Assembly (NCBI RefSeq): GCF_035610345.1
Contig: NZ_CP141212.1
Coordinates: 1,307,976 to 1,371,975, forward strand
Origin: Sinorhizobium meliloti
Lineage (GTDB): Bacteria > Pseudomonadota > Alphaproteobacteria > Rhizobiales > Rhizobiaceae
Length of the DNA stretch: 64,000 nucleotides
Direction: 5' to 3'
This document shows positions 48,375 through 57,742 of the stretch, one piece after another. The notes beneath the pieces are model-generated. The model was not told where the DNA came from. It did not search any database and saw nothing but the letters and a program-made list of their open reading frames with translations. How positions within the stretch are numbered: the first letter of the stretch is position 1; the number at the start of each line of letters is the position of its first letter. The position numbers and the translations under genes were made by a program.

Positions 48375-48848
48375 ATGTGCGGGGGATTGGCGGTAATGGC
48401 GGGTTTCTGTCTGCGGGATTTGATTGGCCGGGGAGGGCGGTTTGCTGCCATTGCCCTTCTCCTTGCCGCTCCGGTGACGTCTGCCGTCGAAACTGCGCAG
48501 GCGGCGCGCCTTTCCAACGCCGTCGCGGTCTTCTCCGGCATCGACAAGATCACCGGCCGCATCACCAGTTTTGACGTCTATATCGGCGAAACGGTGCAAT
48601 TCGGTGCGCTGCAGGTAACGCCGCGCGTTTGCCACAGCCGCGACGAAACGGAAGCGCCGAAGACGACCACTTTTGTGGAGGTGGACGAAATCACGCTCGA
48701 CCGGAAGATCCGCCGCATCTTCACCGGCTGGATGTTTGCCGACAGCCCGGGGCTCAATGCGGTCGAGCACCCCGTCTATGACGTTTGGCTGCAGTCCTGC
48801 AAGACCTCGTCGGACGTCCCCCCGCCGGACACGGCGGCAAAGCAATAG
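48375..48848 (+). CDS. DUF2155 family exported protein
   Basis: 157 residues. An N-terminal signal (FAAIALLLAAPVTSAVETAQA) is followed by the DUF2155 core: ARLSNAVAVFSGIDKITGRI, VQFGALQVTPRVCHSRD, FVEVDEITLDRKIRRIFTGWMFA and HPVYDVWLQSC. Two cysteines could form a disulfide. Function unknown; the family follows NDUFA12 in many alphaproteobacteria. An ATG at 48396 is an alternative start. Confidence 0.88.
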   Translation: MCGGLAVMAGFCLRDLIGRGGRFAAIALLLAAPVTSAVETAQAARLSNAVAVFSGIDKITGRITSFDVYIGETVQFGALQVTPRVCHSRDETEAPKTTTFVEVDEITLDRKIRRIFTGWMFADSPGLNAVEHPVYDVWLQSCKTSSDVPPPDTAAKQ

Positions 48849-48945
48849 AGCACTTGGCAAGGCGCCTCCTGCGATCCATCTCTCTTTGCCTGCCACTCAC
48901 TGGAGCGACGCAAAGCGTAAGCCTTTCCTTGAGAAGGCATGATCC

Positions 48946-49560
48946 TCAGAATTCGAGATTGGGCGAAGCTATGGCTTTCGCGAGCAGAACTTCGTACTGA
49001 GCCTTGGGCACGTCGACTGCACCGAAGGACTTCAGGTGTTCGGTTGTGAATTGCGTGTCGAGGAGCCGAAATCCCTTGGACCTCAATCGCTCGACCAGAT
49101 GGACGAGGCAAATTTTCGATGCGTCGGTGCGCCGCGAGAACATGCTCTCGCCGAAAAAGGCTGCGCCGAGTGAAACGCCGTAGAGCCCGCCGACGAGTAC
49201 ATCTCCCTCCCACGCCTCGACGCTGTGCGCATGGCCCATTTGGTGCAGGGCCGCATAGAGGGAGCGGATCGTGTCGTTGATCCAGGTCGTCGGCCTGTCC
49301 CGTGCGGGCTGCGCGCACCCCTCCATGACCTCGGCGAAGGCCGTATCGAAGCGAATGTCGAAGGGACGTCTGCGGATCGCCTTGGCGAGGCTGCGCGAGA
49401 CGTGAAACCGGTCCAGCGGAATGATGCCGCGAATCTCGGGCTCCACCCAGAAAAGTTCAGGATCGTCGGCCGAGTCGGCCATGGGGAAGAGGCCGATCGA
49501 GTAGGCGCGCAACAACATGTCCGGCGTGATATCCGGTTGTTTGCTGCGCGTCTCCTTCAA
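48946..49560 (-). CDS. aat: Leucyl/phenylalanyl-tRNA--protein transferase
   Basis: N-degron pathway enzyme that adds Leu/Phe to proteins with basic N-termini, 204 residues. Family motifs: [62 protein letters not shown] and [16 protein letters not shown]. The start appears to be TTG at 49560 with an AGGA about 6 bp upstream; there is no earlier ATG. Downstream of accC by 9 bp. Confidence 0.93.
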   Translation of the reverse strand: MKETRSKQPDITPDMLLRAYSIGLFPMADSADDPELFWVEPEIRGIIPLDRFHVSRSLAKAIRRRPFDIRFDTAFAEVMEGCAQPARDRPTTWINDTIRSLYAALHQMGHAHSVEAWEGDVLVGGLYGVSLGAAFFGESMFSRRTDASKICLVHLVERLRSKGFRLLDTQFTTEHLKSFGAVDVPKAQYEVLLAKAIASPNLEF

Positions 49561-49569
49561 TGTCGTATC

Positions 49570-50913
49570 CTATGCGGATGTTGTGGCCAGATGGTGCTCC
49601 AGCCAATGGATATCATAATCGCCGTTTGCGATATCCTGATTGTTGATCAGGTCCTGAAAAAGGGGAAGAGTCGTCTTGATGCCGTCGATGACAAATTCAT
49701 CGAGTACGCGGCGAAGCCGCATCATGCATTCGACGCGCGTCCGGCCGTGGACGATCAGTTTACCGATCAGGCTGTCATAGTAGGGGGGGATACGGTAACC
49801 CTGATAGGCGCCGCTGTCGACGCGCACACCGAGGCCGCCCGGGGCGTGGAAATGCGTGATCGTGCCCGGAGAAGGAACGAAGGTGCGCGGATCTTCGGCA
49901 TTGATGCGGCATTCGATGGCGTGACCGGAGAAGACGATATCCTCCTGCTTGGCAGAGAGGCCGGCTCCGGACGCCACGCGAATCTGCTCGTGCACGAGGT
50001 CGATCCCGGTGATCGCTTCGGTAATCGGGTGTTCGACCTGCAGGCGCGTGTTCATCTCGATGAAGTAGAACTCGCCGTTCTCGTAGAGGAACTCGATCGT
50101 GCCGGCGCCGCGATATTTCAACTTCTTCATCGCCTCGGCGCAGATTTGACCGATCTTCATGCGCTGTTCGACGTTCAGGGCCGGGGAGTTGGCTTCTTCC
50201 CAGACCTTCTGATGGCGGCGCTGCAGCGAGCAGTCGCGTTCACCGAGATGGATCGCATTGCCCTCGCCATCCCCGACGACCTGGATTTCGATATGGCGCG
50301 GCTTGCCGAGAAACTTCTCCATGTAGACCGCGTCGTTGCCGAATGCGGCCGCCGCTTCGGAACGTGCCGTCGCAACCGCATTTTCGAGTTCCTCCTCGGT
50401 GCGGGCGACCTTCATGCCGCGGCCACCGCCACCCGCCGTCGCCTTGATCAGCACGGGGAATCCGATCTGGCGGGCGATCTCCAGGGCGTTCTCCGGCTTC
50501 ACTTCGCCATCGGAGCCCGGAACCACCGGAATGCCGAGTTGTTCCGCCGTCTTCTTGGCGGTGATCTTGTCGCCCATGAGGCGGATGTGCTCGGCAGTCG
50601 GTCCGATGAAAGTGATGCCGTGCGCATCGAGGATATCGGCGAACTTGGCGTTCTCCGAGAGGAAGCCGTAACCCGGATGCACCGCATCCGCACCGGTGAT
50701 CTCACAGGCGGCAACGATCTGATGGATGTTCAGATAGCTCTCGCGCGAAGGCGGCGGGCCGATGCAGACGCTCTCGTCGGCGAGCCGGACATGCATGGCG
50801 TCGCTGTCCGCCGTCGAGTGCACGGCCACGGTCGCGATGCCGAGCTCCTTGCAGGCGCGCAGGACGCGCAGAGCAATTTCGCCGCGATTGGCAATGAGGA
50901 TTTTCGAGATCAT
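49570..50913 (-). CDS. accC: Acetyl-CoA carboxylase biotin carboxylase subunit
   Basis: 447 residues. ATP-dependent carboxylation of biotin on AccB. Start [28 protein letters not shown]-grasp Gly-rich loop [16 protein letters not shown], and catalytic region [27 protein letters not shown] 50913 gives the canonical start; a GTG at 50919 would add two residues and lies 6 bp after the accB stop. Confidence 0.97.
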   Translation of the reverse strand: MISKILIANRGEIALRVLRACKELGIATVAVHSTADSDAMHVRLADESVCIGPPPSRESYLNIHQIVAACEITGADAVHPGYGFLSENAKFADILDAHGITFIGPTAEHIRLMGDKITAKKTAEQLGIPVVPGSDGEVKPENALEIARQIGFPVLIKATAGGGGRGMKVARTEEELENAVATARSEAAAAFGNDAVYMEKFLGKPRHIEIQVVGDGEGNAIHLGERDCSLQRRHQKVWEEANSPALNVEQRMKIGQICAEAMKKLKYRGAGTIEFLYENGEFYFIEMNTRLQVEHPITEAITGIDLVHEQIRVASGAGLSAKQEDIVFSGHAIECRINAEDPRTFVPSPGTITHFHAPGGLGVRVDSGAYQGYRIPPYYDSLIGKLIVHGRTRVECMMRLRRVLDEFVIDGIKTTLPLFQDLINNQDIANGDYDIHWLEHHLATTSA

Positions 50914-50925
50914 CGCCACCGTGCC

Positions 50926-51402
50926 CTATTCGATCACGATCAGGGGTTCGCCATATTCGACCGGGGCGGCGTCCTGCACGAGAATTTCCGTCACCTTGCC
51001 GGAGCGGGGGGCCGGAATCTGGTTCATCGTCTTCATTGCCTCGATGATCAGGATCGTCTGACCTTCCTTTACCACCGCACCGACTTCGATGAAGGGGCGG
51101 GAGCCCGGAGCCGGGGCGAGATAGGCGGTGCCGACCATGGGGGCCGTCACTGCGTTCTTGGCATTGTGACCGCCTTCGGCGGCACCCTGGGGCGCACCAG
51201 CCGGCTGGCCGGCGGCGATGGCGGGCGGCACCTGGTAGGCGGGCATCGCCGGCATGGACATGGCAACAGGCGTGCCGTTCCGCGAAACGCGGATGCGCAG
51301 ATCGTCCTGCTCCACTTCGATCTCGGTGAGGTCGGTATCGTTAAGGATATTGGCGAGATCACGGATCAGCGCCTGATCGATACCCGGTTTCTTTTCAGCC
51401 AT
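50926..51402 (-). CDS. accB: Acetyl-CoA carboxylase biotin carboxyl carrier protein
   Basis: 158 residues. The N-terminal dimerisation segment (IDQALIRDLANILNDTDLTEIEVEQDDLRIRVSR) is followed by an Ala/Gly/Pro-rich linker and the biotinyl domain. The biotin lysine is in IIEAMKTMNQI. Forms an operon with accC; biotinylated by BirA (5923-6690). Confidence 0.96.
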   Translation of the reverse strand: MAEKKPGIDQALIRDLANILNDTDLTEIEVEQDDLRIRVSRNGTPVAMSMPAMPAYQVPPAIAAGQPAGAPQGAAEGGHNAKNAVTAPMVGTAYLAPAPGSRPFIEVGAVVKEGQTILIIEAMKTMNQIPAPRSGKVTEILVQDAAPVEYGEPLIVIE

Positions 51403-51425
51403 GGGATATGAGCCTCGTGTTCTTC

Positions 51426-51872
51426 TTATTTGGATTTTTCCGTCAGGTTCTTTAACGCATGCAGCGCCAGAATGTAACTCTGTGCGCCGAAACCGCAGAT
51501 AACGCCTTTGACGGCTGGCGCGATCATCGACTTGTGCCGGAATTCTTCGCGCGCATGAATATTGGAAAGATGCAGCTCCACCACGGGGACGGTGATCGCC
51601 CGAATGGCATCGTGCATGGCGATGGAGGTGTGTCCGTAGGCGGCGGGATTGATGGCGATGCCGACTGCCTTTTCGCCAGCCTCGTGTAACCAGTCGACCA
51701 ACGTGCCTTCATGGTTCGACTGCCGGAAGTCGACGTCGAAGCCGAGGTGTCTGGCCTCCTCCTTGCACATCGCTTCGATGTCGGCAAGCGTCTTGCCGCC
51801 ATAGATACCCGGTTCGCGTTTGCCGAGCGCGTTCAGGTTTGGGCCGTTCAGCACAAAGATAGTCGAAGGCAT
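51426..51872 (-). CDS. aroQ: Type II 3-dehydroquinate dehydratase
   Basis: 148 residues, third step of the shikimate pathway. The flexible loop and catalytic Tyr are in LNGPNLNALGKREPGIYGG, substrate contacts in FRQSNHEGTLVDWLHEA, NPAAYGHTSIAMHDA, and the HLSNIHAREEFRHKS motif. 23 bp upstream of accB, so probably cotranscribed with accBC. Confidence 0.96.
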   Translation of the reverse strand: MPSTIFVLNGPNLNALGKREPGIYGGKTLADIEAMCKEEARHLGFDVDFRQSNHEGTLVDWLHEAGEKAVGIAINPAAYGHTSIAMHDAIRAITVPVVELHLSNIHAREEFRHKSMIAPAVKGVICGFGAQSYILALHALKNLTEKSK

Positions 51873-52001
51873 AAGGGAATCCGGTCCGGTGATGGAGGGT
51901 TACCTATAGACTGATGGTTCCCCGAGGAAAAGCCCCCTGGGTACCAGCGGGCTTTGTCCACAAGTCGTGCTGTTCCGATAGGGGTTGTGGCCGGCCGGCC
52001 G

Positions 52002-52769
52002 TCAGCAGGCGGTCTTGCCGCACGCACGCATGTTGGCGACTTTCTGTTCGATCTCTGGCGCCCCGACAGCGCCGAAGACCGCCTCGTTGCCGACGACATA
52101 GGAAGGCGTTCCCGTGATGCCGAGCTCGTTGGCGAGCGTATAGGCTTCGCGCATCGAGGCATCATACGGCCCGTCATCCATCTTTTCGCGCAACTGCGCT
52201 TCCGTCACGCCGAGCTTGGCCGCAACGGCGATCGCGGTTTCCTCCGTTGCGCGCTCCTCTCCCCCGAGCAGGGCGCGATGGAAATCGCCGTATTTCTCTG
52301 GTGCGATCACGCGGAAGGCGGCGCTGACCTTGTGGGCCGCGAGCGAGTCCGGCCCGAGAATTGGGAGCTCCTTGAGAACGAAGCGGACATTCTTGTCCTT
52401 GGCGAGGATGTCGTCCATGTCGGAGAGAGCCCGTTTGCAATAGCCGCAGTTGTAATCGAAGAACTCGACGATCGTCACATCGCCGTCCGGATTGCCGAGG
52501 GCAATGTCGTAGGCAGAGTTGAAGATCGCCTTCTTGTTGTCGGCGATTGCCGCCTGAGCGGTTTCCTGCTGCTTGGCCCGCTGCTTGGAGGTGAGGGCTT
52601 CCTGCACTTCCAGCATGATCTCCGGATTGGCGAGCAGGTACTCCTTGATGAAGGCGCCGAATTCCTCCTTCTGCTTGGCATCGAGCGCCGCCGCGGGACC
52701 GGGCAGGGCGACGCCGGCAGCAAGCGCGATCAGGGATGCTGCGGCAATCATCTTCATCTTGAGCGTCAT
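52002..52769 (-). CDS. DsbA/ScsC-like periplasmic thiol oxidoreductase
   Basis: 255 residues. Signal peptide (MIAAASLIALAAGVALPGPAAA), then a coiled helical segment rich in K/Q/E (residues about 30-80) and a thioredoxin domain with active site NCGYCKR and cis-Pro in GITGTPSYVV. The N-terminal helical extension may give oligomerisation as in ScsC-type proteins. ATG 52769 is preceded by AGGAAAG; the upstream open frame lacks homology. Confidence 0.9.
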   Translation of the reverse strand: MTLKMKMIAAASLIALAAGVALPGPAAALDAKQKEEFGAFIKEYLLANPEIMLEVQEALTSKQRAKQQETAQAAIADNKKAIFNSAYDIALGNPDGDVTIVEFFDYNCGYCKRALSDMDDILAKDKNVRFVLKELPILGPDSLAAHKVSAAFRVIAPEKYGDFHRALLGGEERATEETAIAVAAKLGVTEAQLREKMDDGPYDASMREAYTLANELGITGTPSYVVGNEAVFGAVGAPEIEQKVANMRACGKTAC

Positions 52770-52996
52770 TCTTTCCTCGTGGTCTGCTGTTCTATGTCGG
52801 TCGTAGGCTCCGCACGCTTGCGTCAATGCGCCAGTTTGAAGACGACGACAAGTCCCGGCTTGCGCCGACTGGTTGAAGCATAGGGCGTGGCGGAGGGAAA
52901 CGAAACGGCAAAATCGGCCGAATTGCGGCGTTCGCGGACTTGTGAAGCCGCGAGCGATGGGGCAAAGGGCATCAAGAAACTCGCGAGGACCTTCCT

Positions 52997-54154
52997 TTGG
53001 CACAGATGTCGAAACGCAGCGCAGTCGAGCCGTTCCACGCCATGGATGTGCTGGCCGAGGCCACGCGGCGGCGCGATTCCGGCCACCCGGTCATATCCAT
53101 GGCGGTCGGTCAGCCCGCGCATCCGGCGCCGAAAGCGGCACTCGATGCAGCAAGGAGGGCACTCGATCACGGTCGGCTCGGCTATACGGACGCTCTTGGC
53201 ACACTCTCCCTGAAGAGGGCGATTGCCGCTCACTATCACAGCCGACACGGCATCACGCTCGATCCGCAGCGGATTGCGGTGACGACCGGATCGTCGGCCG
53301 GGTTCAATCTCGCTTTTCTCGCCCTGTTCGATCCGGGCGATCGCGTGGCTATCGCCCGCCCGGGCTATCCCGCCTATCGCAACATCATGGCCGCGCTCGG
53401 GCTCGAAGTGGTCGAGATCGAAGCCAATGCCGATGCCGGCTTCACTTTGACCCCGGACAGCCTGGAGCGCGCCGCCGCACGGGGCGGAAAACCGTTGAAG
53501 GGCGTGCTTCTCGCAAGCCCGGCGAACCCGACGGGAACGGTGACCGGCAAGGCGCAGCTGAAGGCGCTCGCCGATTATTGCCGGGACCACTCGATCGCCT
53601 TCATTTCCGATGAGATCTATCACGGGCTTACTTTCGCCGGGGAGGAGACGACGGCGCTTGAAGTCGCCGACGACGCCGTCGTGATCAACTCCTTCTCCAA
53701 ATATTACTGTATGACCGGTTGGCGCATCGGCTGGATGGTTCTGCCCGAGGCGCGGGTGCGTGCCTTCGAGCGCATCGCGCAGAGCCTCTATATTTCGCCG
53801 CCGGAGCTGTCACAGATTGCGGCGGAGGCGGCTCTCGGCGCGCATGAGGAGCTCGACGGCTACAAGCGTGCCTATGCCGCGAACCGGGCACTGCTGCTCG
53901 AACGGCTGCCGCAGATCGGCTTCTCGATCGCCTCGCCGATGGACGGCGCATTTTACGCCTATGCGGATGTCAGCCGCTTCACCAATGACAGCATGGCCTT
54001 CGCCCGTCGGATGCTGGCCGAGATCGACGTCGCGGCAACGCCCGGCTTCGACTTCGATCCCGTCGAAGGGCATCGCACCATGCGCTTTTCCTATGCGGGC
54101 GCGGCTATCGAGATGGAGGAGGCGATGAACCGCATCGCGCGCTGGCTGGCCTAA
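52997..54154 (+). CDS. Class I/II pyridoxal-phosphate aminotransferase
   Basis: 385 residues, fold-type I. PLP contacts: TTGSSAGFNLAFLALF, SPANPTGTVTG, FISDEIYHGLTF, and the Schiff-base lysine in INSFSKYYCMTGWRIGW; substrate-carboxylate Arg in MRFSYAGA. Likely an aspartate- or aromatic-type aminotransferase; the substrate is not determinable. TTG 52997 is used with AGGAC upstream; ATG 53006 is an alternative. Divergent from the DsbA-like gene. Confidence 0.9.
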   Translation: MAQMSKRSAVEPFHAMDVLAEATRRRDSGHPVISMAVGQPAHPAPKAALDAARRALDHGRLGYTDALGTLSLKRAIAAHYHSRHGITLDPQRIAVTTGSSAGFNLAFLALFDPGDRVAIARPGYPAYRNIMAALGLEVVEIEANADAGFTLTPDSLERAAARGGKPLKGVLLASPANPTGTVTGKAQLKALADYCRDHSIAFISDEIYHGLTFAGEETTALEVADDAVVINSFSKYYCMTGWRIGWMVLPEARVRAFERIAQSLYISPPELSQIAAEAALGAHEELDGYKRAYAANRALLLERLPQIGFSIASPMDGAFYAYADVSRFTNDSMAFARRMLAEIDVAATPGFDFDPVEGHRTMRFSYAGAAIEMEEAMNRIARWLA

Positions 54155-54196
54155 GGCCTGTTGAGATTCGGGCCGCCCGCGGCGCTTGTTTGATTT

Positions 54197-54314
54197 CCTC
54201 ATTCCTGTGCTTGTCACAGAAATGAGGGTAGCGCCGCGTCTGCGGCGCGGGAAGCGTTCTTTCAGCCCAAGGACTTGGTCTGGCTGGATTCCTGTGACGA
54301 GCACAGGAATGAGG
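54197..54314 (+). repeat. RIME-like intergenic element, copy B
   Basis: 118-bp copy of the element described at 20602, same orientation. Its first palindrome arm is altered (ACAGAAATGAGGGTA instead of ACAGGGATCCAGCA), so the arm now closes directly on the element's left end. Confidence 0.75.
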
Positions 54315-54322
54315 GACCGGGG

Positions 54323-54406
54323 ATGTGCGGCTACTACATCGAAGCGAAGCGGGACGCTGTATACGGGCGTGACCCGGGACCTCCGCGCCGCCTCGCTATC
54401 TTCACA
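54323..54406 (+). pseudogene. Decayed GIY-YIG endonuclease N-terminus, copy 2
   Basis: Same relic as at 20726: MCGYYI in one frame, then SKRSGTLYTGVTRDLRAA in another, carrying the same internal deletion. It is flanked on both sides by RIME elements here. Confidence 0.5.
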
Positions 54407-54419
54407 GCACCCTCTCTAC

Positions 54420-54536
54420 CCTCATCCCTGTGCTCGTCACAGGGATCCAGCAGCGCCGCGTCTGCGGCGCGGGAAGCGTTCTTTCAGCCCCAGGACTTGG
54501 TCTGGCTGGATTCCTGTGACAAGCACAGAAATGAGG
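54420..54536 (+). repeat. RIME-like intergenic element, copy C
   Basis: 117-bp element nearly identical to copy A (20602-20718), same orientation as copy B. It completes a RIME-relic-RIME composite of 340 bp. Confidence 0.75.
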
Positions 54537-54573
54537 AAATCAAACAAGCCGTCGCGGGTAGTTGCGCCGGGTT

Positions 54574-54789
54574 TTACCAGTTGCCGGGGTCTGCGGTGTG
54601 ATCGACACTGGCAAACTCATCTGCCTCTTTCCGGTCCAGTGTCAGGTTGGTTGCGAGCTTCGTTTCATCCGTGACCGAATAATGCAAAGGGGCCGGCCCG
54701 TTGGTCAGTTGCTGATACATGAGCAAGGCAGCTTCCTCGGCAGTGTCGGCTTCAAACTCTTCCGTAACGATGACTGTGAACTTGTGCAT
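54574..54789 (-). CDS. Conserved-looking small acidic protein, function unknown
   Basis: 71 residues, soluble, acidic. MHKFTVIVTEEFEADTAEEAALLMYQ begins like a beta-hairpin followed by a helix; the end reads DEFASVDHTADPGNW. An excellent ribosome site (GAGGGAGG) precedes the ATG, and codon choice resembles neighbours. I recognise no named domain. It lies downstream of the rne terminator, so it has its own promoter or depends on read-through. Confidence 0.65.
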   Translation of the reverse strand: MHKFTVIVTEEFEADTAEEAALLMYQQLTNGPAPLHYSVTDETKLATNLTLDRKEADEFASVDHTADPGNW

Positions 54790-54919
54790 GGCCTCGTCCT
54801 CCCTCTGGAAAGTATAGAGCGCGATAAGGAAAACTATGTGCGGCTTTCCGTCCGGAAAGGGCGGAGTTTTTCAATGGGGCAGCTCACACCTGAGCCGCCA
54901 CGCGTCCCGGCCATGAAAA

Positions 54920-54939
54920 AGCCCGGATCGCTCCGGGCT
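54920..54939 (-). terminator. Intrinsic terminator of rne
   Basis: AGCCCGGA / TCCGGGCT stem with a 4-nt loop, followed on the minus strand by TTTTTC, 14 bp beyond the rne stop. Confidence 0.85.
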
Positions 54940-54952
54940 ATTTCTTTTCTTC

Positions 54953-57742
54953 TTAGAAGAAACCGCGGCGCTGCCACCAGCCGCCCTTTTTGGGTTTTGC
55001 CGGCTCCTCTTCGCCCTCGCTTTTGCTGGACGTCACGACCGGCTCGGTAGCGATCGCCGACAGATCCCGGTTTGCGCGCGCAGGCTTTGCGCCTTCCAGA
55101 TCGGCAACAGCTTCCTCCACCGCCTCCGGGGCGGCTTCGGGTGCTTCGGGTTGGGACTCGACGGCCTTCTCGGCTCCTTCATCGACACTCTCGGCCGGCT
55201 CCTCGGCCTTGACTGCTTTCTTGCGGCTGCGCCGGGGTTTTGCCGGTTTCGGCTCTTCCGCTGCTGCCTCTACGGCAGCGGCTGCCGCGATATCCGGCGA
55301 CGTCTCCTCGGCTGCCGCGGCTGGGAGGACTTCCGCCTCTGCGTCGTCACCGGCCGCTTCGCCGGCTTCTGCAGCCACGCCGGCCTCGCCCTCGGCTTCA
55401 GCCAGTTCATCCTGACGACTGCGGCGGCCACCACGCTTGCCGCGGCGACGACGCTTGCGCTTCTGCTCGCTATCGCCATTCAGGGCATCCGTGGCGTCGC
55501 CTTCATCTTCGGCATCGTCCACTGCGCCTTCATCGCCGGTCTCGTCCTCAGCCGCGTCGGCGGCCTCAGCGAAGGCTTCGTCCGCCCCCTGACCCGTGCC
55601 CTTGCCGCGCCGGCGGCGACGACGCTTGCGCTTGCGGCCGCCTTGCTCGTCGGTCTGACCCTTTTTCTGGTCCTGACGCTCGGCAGCAATCTCTTCCGCT
55701 TCCTCTTCGTCGGTCTCCTCCTCGATGAGGACCTCTTCTTCGTCTTCCGGCTCCGGCTCGAACTGCAGGATCTGGTCGATCCTCACCGGATTTTCGACCG
55801 GTTCACCGCGATCGATCGCGAAGTGCTGCGCACCGACATGGGCGTCCGCTTCGATGAAGATGGAGACACCGAAGCGCTGTTCGTAGTCCGTGATCGAGCT
55901 GCGCTTCTGATTGAGCAGGTAGAGCGCGATATCGGGTGTCGTGCGCACGCTGATGTCGTGCGTGGTGTTCTTGAGCAGATGTTCCTCGATGCCGCGCAGA
56001 ACATGCAGGGCAACGGAGGATTGCGAACGGATATGGCCCGTGCCGTTGCAGTGCGGGCAGGTCTGCATCGTGCTTTCCAGCACCGAGGCGCGAATGCGCT
56101 GGCGAGACATTTCGAGCAGGCCGAAATGCGAGATGCGGCCGACCTGGATACGGGCCCGATCGTTCTTCAGGCAATCCTTGAGCTTTTTCTCGACGGAGCG
56201 GTTGTTCCGCTTCTCTTCCATGTCGATGAAGTCGATCACGATCAGGCCGGCAAGGTCGCGAAGGCGCAATTGCCGCGCTACTTCCTCGGCTGCCTCGAGA
56301 TTCGTCTGGAGAGCCGTATCCTCGATCGAGTGCTCGCGCGTCGAACGACCGGAGTTCACATCGATGGAAACCAGAGCTTCGGTCTGGTTGATGATGATGT
56401 AGCCGCCAGACTTCAGCGTCACCTGCGGCTGCAGCATGCGATCGAGCTGCGCTTCGATGCCGGAGCGGGAGAAGATCGGATGCACGTCGCGATAGGGCTG
56501 CACGACCTTTGCGTGGCTCGGCATCAGCATCTTCATGAAGCCCTTGGCTTCCTTGTAGCCTTCCTCGCCCGATACGACGATCTCGCTGATGTCCTTGTTG
56601 TAGAGATCGCGGATCGATCGCTTGATAAGGCTGCCCTCCTCGTAGACGAGGCAGGGGGCAGTCGAGTTCAGCGTCAGCGTGCGGACGTTCTCCCACAGCC
56701 GCATGAGGTATTCGAAGTCGCGCTTGATCTCGACTTTCGTGCGATTGGCTCCGGCGGTGCGCAGGATCACACCCATTCCCTGCGGCACGTCGAGACCGCG
56801 GGCGATTTCCTTCAGACGCTTGCGATCCTGCAGGTTGGTGATCTTGCGCGAAATGCCGCCGCCGCGCGCCGTATTCGGCATGAGAACGGAGTAGCGGCCT
56901 GCGAGCGAAAGATAGGTCGTGAGTGCCGCACCCTTGTTGCCGCGCTCTTCCTTTGCGACCTGAACCAGCAGGATCTGCCGGCGCTTGATCACTTCCTGAA
57001 TGCGGTATTGCTTGCGCGGCTTGCGGATATGACGATCCGCCACCTCTTCCATGGCATCTTCGGCGCCGACGGATTCGATGATTTCCTTTTCGCCGTCGTG
57101 ATTGTCGTCGTCATCGTCGTCGTCACGCTGACGACGCGCGTCGATATCCTCGGAGATCGAGTCGGTATCGACCACCGCGGCCATTTCGTTCTTGTCGCCT
57201 TCACCGTCTTCCGACGGGCCGCCCTCAGGCGCCACGGGCTCTTCGCCGGCCTTCGGCTTTGCGCGGCGGGTACGCTTCGGCTTGGCCTTGGCCTTGGCCT
57301 TGGGCTTCTCCGCAGCGGTCTCTGCGGCCTCGGCGGCTTCTCCAGCTGCCTCGGCGGCTTCGGCCTGTGCCACGACTTCGGCAACCGTATCGCCGGCCGG
57401 CGCGGATTTCTGTTCCGCCACGGTATCGTTCGGCTCGTCATCGTCGCGGCGAGCCTCTTCGGCTTCCGCCTTCAACAGGGCCTGACGGTCGGCGAGGGGG
57501 ATCTGGTAGTAGTCGGGATGGATTTCGGCGAAGGCCAGAAACCCGTGGCGATTGCCGCCGTAATCGACGAAGGCCGCCTGGAGCGACGGCTCCACTCTGG
57601 TTACCTTCGCCAGGTAGATATTGCCGCGGATCTGCTTCTTATGTTCCGATTCGAAATCGAATTCTTCTATGCGGTTCCCGCGTACGACAACGACGCGCGT
57701 CTCCTCTGAGTGAGACGCATCGATAAGCATTTTCTCTGCCAT
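54953..57742 (-). CDS. rne: Ribonuclease E
   Basis: 929 residues, endonuclease core of the RNA degradosome. MLIDASHSEETRVVVVRGNRIEEFDFE opens the catalytic half. The S1 domain is interrupted by a low-complexity Ala/Glu/Lys insert (about residues 95-235), as in other alphaproteobacterial RNase E. VSIDVNSGRSTREHSIEDTA and LIVIDFID carry the DNase I-like catalytic acids; CPHCNGTGHIRS is the zinc link. The C-terminal half is disordered, with Arg-rich blocks, and ends in GGWWQRRGFF. A GWW-type C-terminus is the PNPase-docking motif known from Caulobacter RNase E. Confidence 0.96.
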   Translation of the reverse strand: MAEKMLIDASHSEETRVVVVRGNRIEEFDFESEHKKQIRGNIYLAKVTRVEPSLQAAFVDYGGNRHGFLAFAEIHPDYYQIPLADRQALLKAEAEEARRDDDEPNDTVAEQKSAPAGDTVAEVVAQAEAAEAAGEAAEAAETAAEKPKAKAKAKPKRTRRAKPKAGEEPVAPEGGPSEDGEGDKNEMAAVVDTDSISEDIDARRQRDDDDDDDNHDGEKEIIESVGAEDAMEEVADRHIRKPRKQYRIQEVIKRRQILLVQVAKEERGNKGAALTTYLSLAGRYSVLMPNTARGGGISRKITNLQDRKRLKEIARGLDVPQGMGVILRTAGANRTKVEIKRDFEYLMRLWENVRTLTLNSTAPCLVYEEGSLIKRSIRDLYNKDISEIVVSGEEGYKEAKGFMKMLMPSHAKVVQPYRDVHPIFSRSGIEAQLDRMLQPQVTLKSGGYIIINQTEALVSIDVNSGRSTREHSIEDTALQTNLEAAEEVARQLRLRDLAGLIVIDFIDMEEKRNNRSVEKKLKDCLKNDRARIQVGRISHFGLLEMSRQRIRASVLESTMQTCPHCNGTGHIRSQSSVALHVLRGIEEHLLKNTTHDISVRTTPDIALYLLNQKRSSITDYEQRFGVSIFIEADAHVGAQHFAIDRGEPVENPVRIDQILQFEPEPEDEEEVLIEEETDEEEAEEIAAERQDQKKGQTDEQGGRKRKRRRRRRGKGTGQGADEAFAEAADAAEDETGDEGAVDDAEDEGDATDALNGDSEQKRKRRRRGKRGGRRSRQDELAEAEGEAGVAAEAGEAAGDDAEAEVLPAAAAEETSPDIAAAAAVEAAAEEPKPAKPRRSRKKAVKAEEPAESVDEGAEKAVESQPEAPEAAPEAVEEAVADLEGAKPARANRDLSAIATEPVVTSSKSEGEEEPAKPKKGGWWQRRGFF

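Noticed and set aside
55151..57709. 852-codon plus-strand open frame over rne
   Set aside because: Its apparent hydrophobic runs are the antisense of the Ala/Glu-rich RNase E tail.
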